Below, one piece after another: positions 17,076-25,587 of a DNA stretch of 52,125 bases. The notes under the pieces were generated by a model. The model did no database searches, was not told the origin of the DNA, and worked only from the letters and a program-made list of their open reading frames with translations. Position 1 is the stretch's first letter, and each line of letters starts with the position of its first letter. Source of the DNA: Clostridia bacterium. GTDB taxonomy: Bacteria > Bacillota > Clostridia > Christensenellales > Borkfalkiaceae. The stretch covers positions 1-52,125 of the forward strand of contig CAAFYG010000036.1 in NCBI GenBank assembly GCA_900767195.1, read 5' to 3'. Position numbers and translations under genes: made by a program.

Positions 17076-20000
17076 ATGAAAACTACTTTAAAAAGAGGCG
17101 TTTACGCCCTTCTCGGCGTAAGTGCGGGCGCGTTCCTTTTCGGTGCGGCGGCATGCGCACAGAAAAGCGAAGAAGGCACATTTTTAAAAGAAAGCAAAAT
17201 CTGGTTGGATTGTTACGAAGAATGCGCGCTGCCCGTGAAAGACGGCGTTGATCTTTCGTCGCTCACCGTCACTTCCGATCACGAAGATCTCGTGCGTTAC
17301 GAAAACGGCATGATCATCGGCACGGGCAAAGCGAAGCAGTCTACGGAAGTGATTCTTACGGTGGCGCAAGGAAACGCGAAAGCGAAACTTGCCGTGCAGG
17401 TGCGCGATTCGGGCGAAGAGCCGGTGCTTGAAATGCCCGATCCTTCCGTGTATCTCGGAGTTGCCATCGATCTTCCCGTGAAAGTGGCGTATCTCGATAA
17501 AGAGATGCCCGTAGATCTTACGAAATACGAGGTGACTGCAGCCGAAGCGGATATGATCTCTTACGAGAACGGAAAAATCGAGGGGTTGACGCTCGGCAAA
17601 ACGGAGCTGACGATCGCTCTCGAATACAAAGGCTTATCGCTTGCGGAAATTTTCGAAGTGCAGGTGAAGCCGGCAAATATTCTCGAATTCAACGTGGAAA
17701 CGCTGGAAGTTTATCAGGCGGATTCGAAACTTGCGAAAGCGCAGCTTACCCCCAAAGTGGTGAAAGCGGGAAAAGTGATCGAGAACGCCGCCGTGAAATA
17801 CGAAGTGATCGAGGGCGCGGGCAATCTTTCCGTATCGGAAAGCGGCGCGGTGCAGGCGATTAAATCGGGTACGGCGAAAATCAAAGCCACGTATGTTGCC
17901 GATTCTTCGGTGTACGGCGAACTGCCCGTGATCATTCACGAAAACTACGTGAAAGAAACGCTTGTACCCTCGCCCGTAGGCGGCGTAGATCCCGCCGACG
18001 GACAGACGAAAACCACGGGTATCACGAAAGAAGAAGGCGAAATCGGCGGCAGAACGTCGGCAGACATGATGAAGCTCACGTTCGGCACGATCAAAAACGA
18101 AGGCAATAATAATACGGAGATGTGGTCGCACCGCGCGCTTGTGGGCGAATTCGGCACAAACTTCGTGGAAGCGTACCGCAAAGGGTACAGATATTTTGCC
18201 TACGATCTTTACTATGTGGACGGCGAAATTCTCACGGGCGCGGACGGCAAAGAGTATCATAAGCCGGTGAATCAGCTGTACGTAGGCTCGGGCGGCGATT
18301 CTTCGCACGAAGGCGCGCTTTGCGAATTTATCGATTTCAATCAGTATTTCCACCGCAGCTATATGCGCGTATTGCAGGAAAACGGCGCGGGCGAGTGGGA
18401 AGAAACGGGCGTTCTGCGCAAAAATCAGTGGATTCGCATCGTGTACGATATGAAATACTACGCGTTCAATTATCCCAACGCGGTGGTGGGCTTCTTCTTT
18501 ACGAGCGGTCAGACGGGTTCGTCGGCATATTTCGATAATATGCGCTATTATCTGGACGGCACATTTCTGCCCGAAGAAACGCGCGTCTACGAAGAAAAGG
18601 ACGGCTACGTGCAGGCAACGAACGAGGAATTGCACCTTTACGGAGTGGATACCGGCACGAAATACGAAAAGGCGGGCGCGGTGGACGGAATCACCGACGA
18701 CGGCGTGCATGCGGGTGCTTATAAATATACCACTCCGAGCAAAGCGGATTCCTGGAAAAATCAGCTGATCGTTGTGCCTTCCGACGATTCGAACATCGGC
18801 GTGGGCATGCTCAATCTCACCGAACACGGCAATTATCTCACGTTTGATTTCTATGCGGAAAACGCGGCGAATCTCTCGGTTACGCTCGGTCATTGGCTGT
18901 ATTCTAAAACATACCGCTTAACCGTGGGCAACAAGATTGGCTCTTCGCTCGAAACGGATCAATACGTAGCCGTGATGAATCGCGAAGACAAACGCCTCTA
19001 TACCATTCCGCAGGGCGAGTGGGTAACGGTGTCGCTTGCGTTCCGCGACGCATATCAACCGATTTCCGGCTGGTCGCGCGCGTCGATTTTCGTATCTCTT
19101 ACGGGCGCGAACGAAACGGCGTATATCGATAATATCCGCTACTACGAAACGAACGCGTATATTTCTGCGGAATTTGCCGGCGAACGCCCCGTTTCCGATT
19201 TCTTCATTTCGGGCAGCGATTACGAAACTCTTTCGTTTGCCAAAGCGGAAACGGACGGCGAAGCGTTTGCGGGTACGGTGAAGTATACTTCCACTCTTAC
19301 GAGCGCGATCGTCAGCGCGGAAGACAGATGGAGCGACGGCTTGCAATTCAGCAACATTCACGATTCTTCTTTCCACCCGGCGGGCGATTTCTACGATAAA
19401 GGCTATCACTACATCACGTTTAAAATGTATGTAACGGGCAATTTCGGCGGAATCAACGTGCAGTCGTTCTGCAACGACGGCAAGGGCGCGGCGCAGTATT
19501 ACATTTCGATTAAGGAAAATACAAAAACGACTCGCAACGTGTATTTAATGGACGAAACCGGCACGGAATACGTGCGCTATCTCGAAAAAGATACCTGGTA
19601 TACGTTTACGATCCCCGTAGAGTACGCGGCGAAGCCCACGCAATGGTCGTCGATATACTATCGTCTTCTGAAAGGCGAAGGCGAGGGCGCGGCGATCACG
19701 TACGTGAAAGATCTGAAATTCCACAACACCGCTCCCGCGGAAGTGCCGAAAGATCCCGACGAATATCTCAATGTAACGATCGGCAAAGAAGACGGCGGCA
19801 CGAAAGAATTGATCACCGAAGACGGCGCTTTCAAAAACGCGTATAAGTACACGCTTACAAAGAGCGGAGAAACGGCAGACGGATGGCAGTCTGCGTTGGT
19901 TTTCGGCGATACTTCTTCGCCTGTGTACACTTCGAAATTTGTTTTTGCGGAAATGTATTTCGAAAACGTAACGGGGTTCTTTACGCAGGATCAGCTCGGC

Positions 20001-20270
20001 TATATGGGCGGCAAGGATAATTATCTCGATACCCGCACGATCGGCGTCGACAAAAAGGACGGCATTGTATTGTTCTACGGCGCAGACGGCAATCAGGTGA
20101 CGACGGTGCAGAATAACACGTGGTATAAAGTGGCGATTCCCGTGAAAGCCGTACCGGGAAAAACGTGGGGTACTTTGAGAATGTTCTTCTCTTTTGAAGC
20201 GCCGAACACAAGCGCAACGGTGTATTTGCGCAATGCCGATTACGGCAACGCGAATATCTACGCGAAATGA
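17076..20270 (+). CDS. Large surface lipoprotein: Ig-like domains followed by four repeated beta-rich modules
   Basis: A 1064-residue lipoprotein: lipobox GAAAC with Cys27, then about 270 residues of bacterial Ig-like (Big_2 type) repeats (for example the string VSESGAVQAIKSGTAKIKATY). From about 319 to the end come four modules of roughly 170-190 residues, starting near 319, 545, 736 and 921. Each contains a start like AYKYT or VKYTS, a middle DFYAEN / AEMYFEN strand, a WYxxxIPV strand and an end like YIDNIRYYETN or YLRNADYGNANIYAK. The same module occurs in the protein at 20548. I infer carbohydrate binding because of the fold pattern and the locus; no named CBM family is claimed. A good ribosome site (AAAGGGGAT) precedes ATG 17076. 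Confidence 0.82.
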   Translation: MKTTLKRGVYALLGVSAGAFLFGAAACAQKSEEGTFLKESKIWLDCYEECALPVKDGVDLSSLTVTSDHEDLVRYENGMIIGTGKAKQSTEVILTVAQGNAKAKLAVQVRDSGEEPVLEMPDPSVYLGVAIDLPVKVAYLDKEMPVDLTKYEVTAAEADMISYENGKIEGLTLGKTELTIALEYKGLSLAEIFEVQVKPANILEFNVETLEVYQADSKLAKAQLTPKVVKAGKVIENAAVKYEVIEGAGNLSVSESGAVQAIKSGTAKIKATYVADSSVYGELPVIIHENYVKETLVPSPVGGVDPADGQTKTTGITKEEGEIGGRTSADMMKLTFGTIKNEGNNNTEMWSHRALVGEFGTNFVEAYRKGYRYFAYDLYYVDGEILTGADGKEYHKPVNQLYVGSGGDSSHEGALCEFIDFNQYFHRSYMRVLQENGAGEWEETGVLRKNQWIRIVYDMKYYAFNYPNAVVGFFFTSGQTGSSAYFDNMRYYLDGTFLPEETRVYEEKDGYVQATNEELHLYGVDTGTKYEKAGAVDGITDDGVHAGAYKYTTPSKADSWKNQLIVVPSDDSNIGVGMLNLTEHGNYLTFDFYAENAANLSVTLGHWLYSKTYRLTVGNKIGSSLETDQYVAVMNREDKRLYTIPQGEWVTVSLAFRDAYQPISGWSRASIFVSLTGANETAYIDNIRYYETNAYISAEFAGERPVSDFFISGSDYETLSFAKAETDGEAFAGTVKYTSTLTSAIVSAEDRWSDGLQFSNIHDSSFHPAGDFYDKGYHYITFKMYVTGNFGGINVQSFCNDGKGAAQYYISIKENTKTTRNVYLMDETGTEYVRYLEKDTWYTFTIPVEYAAKPTQWSSIYYRLLKGEGEGAAITYVKDLKFHNTAPAEVPKDPDEYLNVTIGKEDGGTKELITEDGAFKNAYKYTLTKSGETADGWQSALVFGDTSSPVYTSKFVFAEMYFENVTGFFTQDQLGYMGGKDNYLDTRTIGVDKKDGIVLFYGADGNQVTTVQNNTWYKVAIPVKAVPGKTWGTLRMFFSFEAPNTSATVYLRNADYGNANIYAK

Positions 20271-20302
20271 CAAAAGGCAAGGCAAATAAAATAAGGCAAT
20301 TT

Positions 20303-20335
20303 GTTTTCTTCCGCCGTAAAAAAGCGGAAGAAAAC
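20303..20335 (+). promoter_or_regulatory. Intercistronic stem-loop upstream of the 50-residue peptide gene
   Basis: A 12-bp stem (20303-20314 with 20324-20335, core TTCTTCCGC and complement) with loop CGTAAAAAA. No T-run follows, so it may stabilise the upstream message or limit read-through. Confidence 0.6.
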
Positions 20336-20379
20336 GAATAAAAATAAAATCTGCCGAAAGGCAAAATCAGGAGGAAAGT

Positions 20380-20532
20380 ATGAAACGTTACACCACACCA
20401 CGCCTCGACGCAATTGTTTTTAACGAAAGCGACGCGGTAAGAACAAGCAACCTTGCCAAGAGTGAACAAGGCTTCGGCGATATCTTCGCGGAAGTGGCTT
20501 CGGGCAATCCTGCTACGGGCGAATCGGAGTAA
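20380..20532 (+). CDS. 50-residue peptide of unknown function
   Basis: A short gene with a strong ribosome site (AGGAGG, 20370-20375) and a stop (TAA 20530-20532) that is followed directly by the AAAAGGAGG of the next gene. The peptide begins MKRYTTPRLDAIVFNESDAV and ends in a Gly/Ser/Glu-rich tail. It has no signal peptide or membrane segment. The layout M-K-x-Y-x-x-P-x-L-x-x-x-x-F-x-x-x-D-x-x-x-T-S is reminiscent of short unnamed peptides I have seen in other Clostridia; this is recollection, not a search. It sits between two secreted-module genes, so it may belong to their display or control. Function unknown. Confidence 0.75.
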   Translation: MKRYTTPRLDAIVFNESDAVRTSNLAKSEQGFGDIFAEVASGNPATGESE

Positions 20533-20547
20533 AAGGAGGAAAAAGAA

Positions 20548-22632
20548 ATGAAAAATAAGAGAAACATTCTTTGCGGCGCATTTGCCGTGCTTGCCCTGTC
20601 TTTGGCGGGCGGCTCGCTGGCTTTTACCGCCAACGCAGAAGAAACTGCTGCAAAAACGCTTGCCGACATTTCTATCGGCATGGTAAAGGGCGCTTCGATG
20701 CGCATCGGCTCGGCGGAGGAGGGCAACACCGAAGAAAGCACCGGCTTGCGCTTCACCATGCAGGTATCCAAGACGGATTACGAAGCTTTGGATAAAACGC
20801 AGTACGAAAATATCGAATGGGGCATGCTGATCGCTCCCGTAGAGAGCGTGAAAGCCGCGGAATTCAATGCGGAAAACTTATTCGGCGCAAATGCGAAATA
20901 CGTATTCAACGAAGAAACCGCGGCAGAGGGCAAATATGCCGCCATCAACGTAACGGAAACCGCGCTTACGCCGGCTTCGGAAACGAATCTGAAAATCGAT
21001 AACGCCGATAATTATTATGTATTCAGCGGGTATATGCACACGATTAAAGCGGGCAATCTTACGCGCGGATTCGTGGGGCGCGGCTACGTGAAATACACCG
21101 TGAAGGGCGAAGAAACGCCGCAATACAAATTTGCGGAATATTTCGGCGGCGACGCGGAAAACAACACCCGCTCCGCGTACTATGTAGCGGCGAAATACGT
21201 TGCCGATACAGAAGTAACGAACGCGGCGGCGAAAACGTACGTACGGGAAAAGTACCTTGAAAACGCCACCGCGCTTGCCACAGCCAACGTAGAAATAACG
21301 GCGGATAACTATCTTGAAGATATCACGATCGGCACATATAAAACGGAAGTGAGCAACTCCGAAACCGTTTCCGCAAAAATCGGCGAAAAATACGATCTTA
21401 CGGCGGCGGGGAACGCGAAAGAAAATTACGTTTTGCGTACGGATTTATCCACCACGGCAGAGCCTGTATATCGCGGACAACAGCTTTCTATCAAGCGTCG
21501 CTACGAATCGGAAAGTTATATTCCGTTCTCTAAAACGGCCGGTGCGATATCGCTGGTAGAAGAAGAAGGCGAAACGAAAGGCGCGTATAAATACAGCGGC
21601 TCTTCGGGAACGGAAAGTTTATTCCTTGTGAATTATAACGATTGGAACGATCCGTATAACGATAAGGTAACGCGCAATCAATCTTCCAAAGAGAAATCGA
21701 TTGCCGGCTATGTGAATATGAAAATTCGCTGGGATAAAAATGTGGCCGGAGGTGGATTTAACCTCGTTTCGAATTGCGGCGATTGGGGTGCAGATTATGC
21801 CGGAACTCAAAATTGGTGTGTAACTACAAATTGGTTTACGGTGTTAGGTACGGCTCGTGGCGGGCTTTCGTTCTACAAAGAAAGCGGTTATCCCGTAACC
21901 TACATTCAGCCGAATATCTGGTATAAAGTAGCTTTGCCCGTTTATACGAATTTCACGAAAGGTGGGAAATTCGGTACGGTGAAATTCACGCTCGATGCGG
22001 CGCAAAACTTGTACTTTAAAGATGTGCAGATTGCCGATAAAGATATTTATGCGGCGCAAGTTCCGAGCGAAGCAGATCCTTATCCCGGCGAAACGGCGTA
22101 TAAAGCGGAGAATGGTTCGGTTACAGGGCGCGAATTCATAAAAGATTCGACAAGCTCGTTCGACGGTTCGTGGAAATATACAGTCAACTATGATGTTTGG
22201 ACGGCAGCGCTTACGTTTGCGGACGCAGGAGCGCAAACTCCCGCGGTATTTGCAAAATTCGTTACTGCAGAAATATATTTTGAAAATGTGACAGACTTCT
22301 TTATTCGCGATTGTCTCGGTACAACGGGAGGAAACGATAAATCTAATTACAAAGACGAATTTAAAATCGGCACGGAGAAAACGGACGGAACGGTTTTGTT
22401 CTACGATATGGAAGGAAATACCGTCACCACGTTGCAGAATAATACGTGGTATAAGATGGCAATTCCCGTGAAAGCTGTGAATCCGACAGGGAATAAATGG
22501 GGTACGTTGACTTTGCAACTTACAAATGCTCAGTATCAAGAAACGGGTACAAATTTGTGGAAGTTTGAAACAACGCACTATATTTATCTCAGAAATCAAG
22601 CCTACGGCAGCACGAATATTTACGCAAAGTAA
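20548..22632 (+). CDS. Secreted protein with two copies of the shared beta-rich module
   Basis: A 694-residue secreted protein. The signal peptide ends near residue 30 (TANAEE), with no lipobox. A domain of about 280 residues follows (KGASMRIG, STGLRFTMQVSKTDYEAL, RGFVGRGYVKY). Two modules then start near residues 345 (GAYKYSG) and 542 (SWKYTVNY) and end in DIYA and NIYAK. The last module closely matches the last module of the 17076 lipoprotein, including QNNTWYK and AIPVKAV. The strong AAGGAGG sits just before ATG 20548. From about 21600 on, the codons are more AT-rich than in the first half, which could mean later acquisition of the modules. Glycan binding is inferred. Confidence 0.8.
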   Translation: MKNKRNILCGAFAVLALSLAGGSLAFTANAEETAAKTLADISIGMVKGASMRIGSAEEGNTEESTGLRFTMQVSKTDYEALDKTQYENIEWGMLIAPVESVKAAEFNAENLFGANAKYVFNEETAAEGKYAAINVTETALTPASETNLKIDNADNYYVFSGYMHTIKAGNLTRGFVGRGYVKYTVKGEETPQYKFAEYFGGDAENNTRSAYYVAAKYVADTEVTNAAAKTYVREKYLENATALATANVEITADNYLEDITIGTYKTEVSNSETVSAKIGEKYDLTAAGNAKENYVLRTDLSTTAEPVYRGQQLSIKRRYESESYIPFSKTAGAISLVEEEGETKGAYKYSGSSGTESLFLVNYNDWNDPYNDKVTRNQSSKEKSIAGYVNMKIRWDKNVAGGGFNLVSNCGDWGADYAGTQNWCVTTNWFTVLGTARGGLSFYKESGYPVTYIQPNIWYKVALPVYTNFTKGGKFGTVKFTLDAAQNLYFKDVQIADKDIYAAQVPSEADPYPGETAYKAENGSVTGREFIKDSTSSFDGSWKYTVNYDVWTAALTFADAGAQTPAVFAKFVTAEIYFENVTDFFIRDCLGTTGGNDKSNYKDEFKIGTEKTDGTVLFYDMEGNTVTTLQNNTWYKMAIPVKAVNPTGNKWGTLTLQLTNAQYQETGTNLWKFETTHYIYLRNQAYGSTNIYAK

Positions 22633-22648
22633 TTAAACGGCAAAAGTA

Positions 22649-22676
22649 AGCCTTCCCCCGTAAAAAGGGGAAGGCT
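22649..22676 (+). terminator. Stem-loop after the secreted protein gene
   Basis: Ten base pairs (AGCCTTCCCC with GGGGAAGGCT) around loop CGTAAAAA. It sits right after the stop of the secreted-module gene. There is no T-run, so it is either a weak terminator or a message-stabilising hairpin. Its arms resemble the first stem of the repeat family found next to it. Confidence 0.55.
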
Positions 22677-22698
22677 AAGAACAAGGCAATAATAAAAG

Positions 22699-22751
22699 CC
22701 TTCCCCCCCGGGGGGAAGGTGGATAAAACGAAGTTTTAGACGAATGAGGGG
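22699..22751 (+). repeat. Two-hairpin repeat, family B, copy 1
   Basis: First stem CCTTCCCCCC / GGGGGGAAGG (22699-22719), second stem TAAAAC (22724-22729) / GTTTTA (22733-22738) with loop GAA, then AATGAGGGG. Other copies lie at 43892, 44131, 47939 and 49061 with other second stems. It ends 47 bp before the GH3 gene. Confidence 0.8.
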
Positions 22752-22798
22752 CAGTTGCAAAACCGCTCCACTCAATCCAACCAATCCACAAAAAAATT

Positions 22799-25585
22799 AT
22801 GTTTCAAGTAGAAAAATACCAAAAAGCTTGCAGAGAATTGATCCCCGAAGGCATCGTTCTTTTAAAAAACGAAAACGGCGTTCTGCCTTTTAAATCTACC
22901 GATAAAATCGCCTTGTTTTCGCGCGGTCAATTCGAGTACGTGAAAAGCGGCTCCGGCTCGGGTGGCAGAGTAAACTGCCCCTATATCACGCAGTTTTACG
23001 ACGAATTTTCCGCTCGCGCCGCGCTCAATGCCGAAGTATCGGATTTTTATCGCGATTTTATTGCCGCCAACCCCGCCGAGGGTGACGGCTGGACGTACCC
23101 CGCTTCGCAAAAGCAGCCTTTTCTTCCCGAAGAATTGGTGGCGCGGGCGGCGGCGCAAAGCGATAAAGCCGTGTTTATCCTTTCCCGTATCTGCGGCGAA
23201 GGGTACGACTGCAAAGCCGAAAAAGGCAACTGGTATTTATCCGACGAAGAAAGGCAGTCGATCGCGCTGATTTGCAAATATTTTGCGGGCAGGGCGGCGG
23301 TGCTTGTAAACTCGGGCAATTTAATCGATCTTTCGTGGCACGAAGAGCTTTCCGTATCCGCCCTTGCGCTCGTATGGCAGGGCGGTGAAGAAGGCGCGCG
23401 CGGCACGGCGGACGCCCTTTTCGACATTACGTCCCCGAGCGGCAGGCTTTCGGATACGGTGGCGAAAATCGAAGACTATCCGCAGGAAGTTTCTGCGCGG
23501 CTCACGGGCAAACCCGCGTTCGGCGATGAAGTGCGCAACTTCCGCAGCGAAGATATATACGTAGGCTACCGCTATTTCGAAACGTTCGCGAAAAATCGCG
23601 TGATTTTTCCTTTCGGCTACGGCTTATCCTACACAAATTTCGAAATCGACTTCGAAAAAGCGGAAATTTGCGGCGATATCGTACATTTCGCTTTTCGGGT
23701 GAAAAATATCGGCGGTGCGCGCGGCAAAGAAGTGGTGCAGCTGTACGTTTCCGCCCCGCAGGGCGCGCTCGGCAAACCCGCACGCGTGCTGTGCGGTTTT
23801 CAAAAAACCAAAGAATTGCAGCCGAACGAGGCGCAAAAAATCGAAATTTCCGTGCCGTTTTACGCACTTTCTTCTTATGACGATACGGGCGCGGCGGGCA
23901 AATATGCGGCGGCGGGCGCGGCATCGAACGCGGCGGAAAAGGGCGGCGAAGATACGGCGTATTGCTACGTGCTTGAAGCGGGCGAATACGCATTTTATGC
24001 GGGCAAAAACGTGCGCGAAGCGGAAAAATGCTTTTCTTTCACGCAGGAAAAATTGTGCGTGATTTCGCGGTGTTCGCAATGTCTTGCACCCGTGTTTGCA
24101 TTCGACAAAATGGCTACGAAAGACGGTAAAACGTACTTTTTCGAGCCGGCGGCGCAGCAGAAAACTCCGCTCGACATTCGCGAAATAGAGCAAAACAATC
24201 CGCCGTGCAAACCCGTTACGGGCGATAAAGGCATCAAATTAAAAGACGTAGAAAGCGGCAGACATACGCTCGAAGAATTTATTGCGCAGTTTACGGCGGA
24301 AGAGCTTTCCGCGCTGGTGCGCGGCGAGGGCATGTCCTCGGTGAAAGGCAGCGTAACGGGTTCGGCGAGCTGTTTCGGCGGCGTATCGGAGGCGTGGGCG
24401 AAAGCGGGTGTACCCGTGATTACCACGTGCGACGGACCGAGCGGAGTGCGGCTGGAATGTTGCATCGAAACGCAGCAGATCCCTTCGGGAACGCTGATTG
24501 CCTGCGCGTGGGATCCGTACGCGGCGCGCGCGGTATACGAAGGCTTTGCGGGCGAGCTGCAATCGCACGGGGTAGACGTGGTGCTTGCCCCGGGTATGAA
24601 TATTCACCGCCACCCCTTGGGCGGGCGGAATTTCGAATACTATTCCGAAGATCCGTATCTTACGGGCGAAACGGCGGCGGCGATGGCGGAAGTCATGGAA
24701 AAAAACGGCGCGTTCGTCACTTTGAAACATTTCGCGTGCAACGAGCAGGAATTGAATCGCGGCTCGGAAGACGAAGAAACGAGCGAGCGCGCGCTGCGCG
24801 AAATCTACTTAAAAGGCTTTGAAATCGCGGTGCGGCGCGGGCATGCGAAGTATATCATGACTTCGTACAACCGCATTTCCAACGTGCATTGTTCGAATTC
24901 TTACGCGCTTACCACGCAGATTTTGCGCGGCGAGTGGGGCTTTGACGGCGCGGTGATGACGGACTGGTGGGCGGCGTGCGATTCGATCGGCGCGCTGGAT
25001 AAAGGCAACGGCATCAAAGGCGTGGGCGGCGCGGACGAGAACGCGAAAATCGAAAATCTCGCTTCGATGGTGCGCGCGCAGAACGATTTGTACATGGTGG
25101 TGGCGGACGCGGCAACGTATAAAGACGATCAAGCGGAAGAACTGAAAAAGGGCAATATTACGCTTTATGATCTCAGACGTTCGGCGGAAAACATTCTGCG
25201 GTGCATTATGCTTACGAAAACGTTTGAAAAGGGCGATTTCAGGCGCAAAGATTTATCGGTGAAAGCGGGCAGAGCGATATACGACGAGCCGTTTACGAGC
25301 GATAAATTCACCGTGAAACTGCCCGAAGCGAAAGAATACGCGATGAAATTTTCTTACGCGGTGAACGGCGATCCGCTGGCGCAGTACAAACTGACGGTGC
25401 GGGTGAACATGCAGGTGACGGTGAACCCCGTGGTGCGCGGCACGAACGGCAAAGAAGAAACGAGCGGATTATTCCCCGTGTACCTGCCCGAAAACGCGGA
25501 ATTCTGGTTTGAAGGCACTTCTTGGCGCACCGAAAAAGCGGCGTATAAAATCACGCGCGTCACGATTTTCGAGATAAAGGACTGA
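22799..25585 (+). CDS. GH3 beta-glycosidase with swapped domain order
   Basis: A 928-residue cytoplasmic enzyme removing terminal beta-linked sugars (glucose or xylose type). The domains are in reverse order: the GH3 C-terminal domain comes first (GIVLLKNENGVLPF at the start, FPFGYGLSYTNF near 275-290), then a fibronectin-III-like domain (about 290-410), then the catalytic barrel (about 470-830) with TCDGPSGVR, GMNIHRHPLGGRNFEYYSED, KHFACNEQE and the nucleophile Asp722 in VMTDWW. This order is known from some rumen and gut Clostridia. No signal peptide. ATG 22799 has no good ribosome site, unlike its neighbours; no other start fits. It begins a run of GH3, GH106-like and GH112 genes two or fewer bases apart. 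Confidence 0.93.
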   Translation: MFQVEKYQKACRELIPEGIVLLKNENGVLPFKSTDKIALFSRGQFEYVKSGSGSGGRVNCPYITQFYDEFSARAALNAEVSDFYRDFIAANPAEGDGWTYPASQKQPFLPEELVARAAAQSDKAVFILSRICGEGYDCKAEKGNWYLSDEERQSIALICKYFAGRAAVLVNSGNLIDLSWHEELSVSALALVWQGGEEGARGTADALFDITSPSGRLSDTVAKIEDYPQEVSARLTGKPAFGDEVRNFRSEDIYVGYRYFETFAKNRVIFPFGYGLSYTNFEIDFEKAEICGDIVHFAFRVKNIGGARGKEVVQLYVSAPQGALGKPARVLCGFQKTKELQPNEAQKIEISVPFYALSSYDDTGAAGKYAAAGAASNAAEKGGEDTAYCYVLEAGEYAFYAGKNVREAEKCFSFTQEKLCVISRCSQCLAPVFAFDKMATKDGKTYFFEPAAQQKTPLDIREIEQNNPPCKPVTGDKGIKLKDVESGRHTLEEFIAQFTAEELSALVRGEGMSSVKGSVTGSASCFGGVSEAWAKAGVPVITTCDGPSGVRLECCIETQQIPSGTLIACAWDPYAARAVYEGFAGELQSHGVDVVLAPGMNIHRHPLGGRNFEYYSEDPYLTGETAAAMAEVMEKNGAFVTLKHFACNEQELNRGSEDEETSERALREIYLKGFEIAVRRGHAKYIMTSYNRISNVHCSNSYALTTQILRGEWGFDGAVMTDWWAACDSIGALDKGNGIKGVGGADENAKIENLASMVRAQNDLYMVVADAATYKDDQAEELKKGNITLYDLRRSAENILRCIMLTKTFEKGDFRRKDLSVKAGRAIYDEPFTSDKFTVKLPEAKEYAMKFSYAVNGDPLAQYKLTVRVNMQVTVNPVVRGTNGKEETSGLFPVYLPENAEFWFEGTSWRTEKAAYKITRVTIFEIKD

Positions 25586-25587
25586 CT

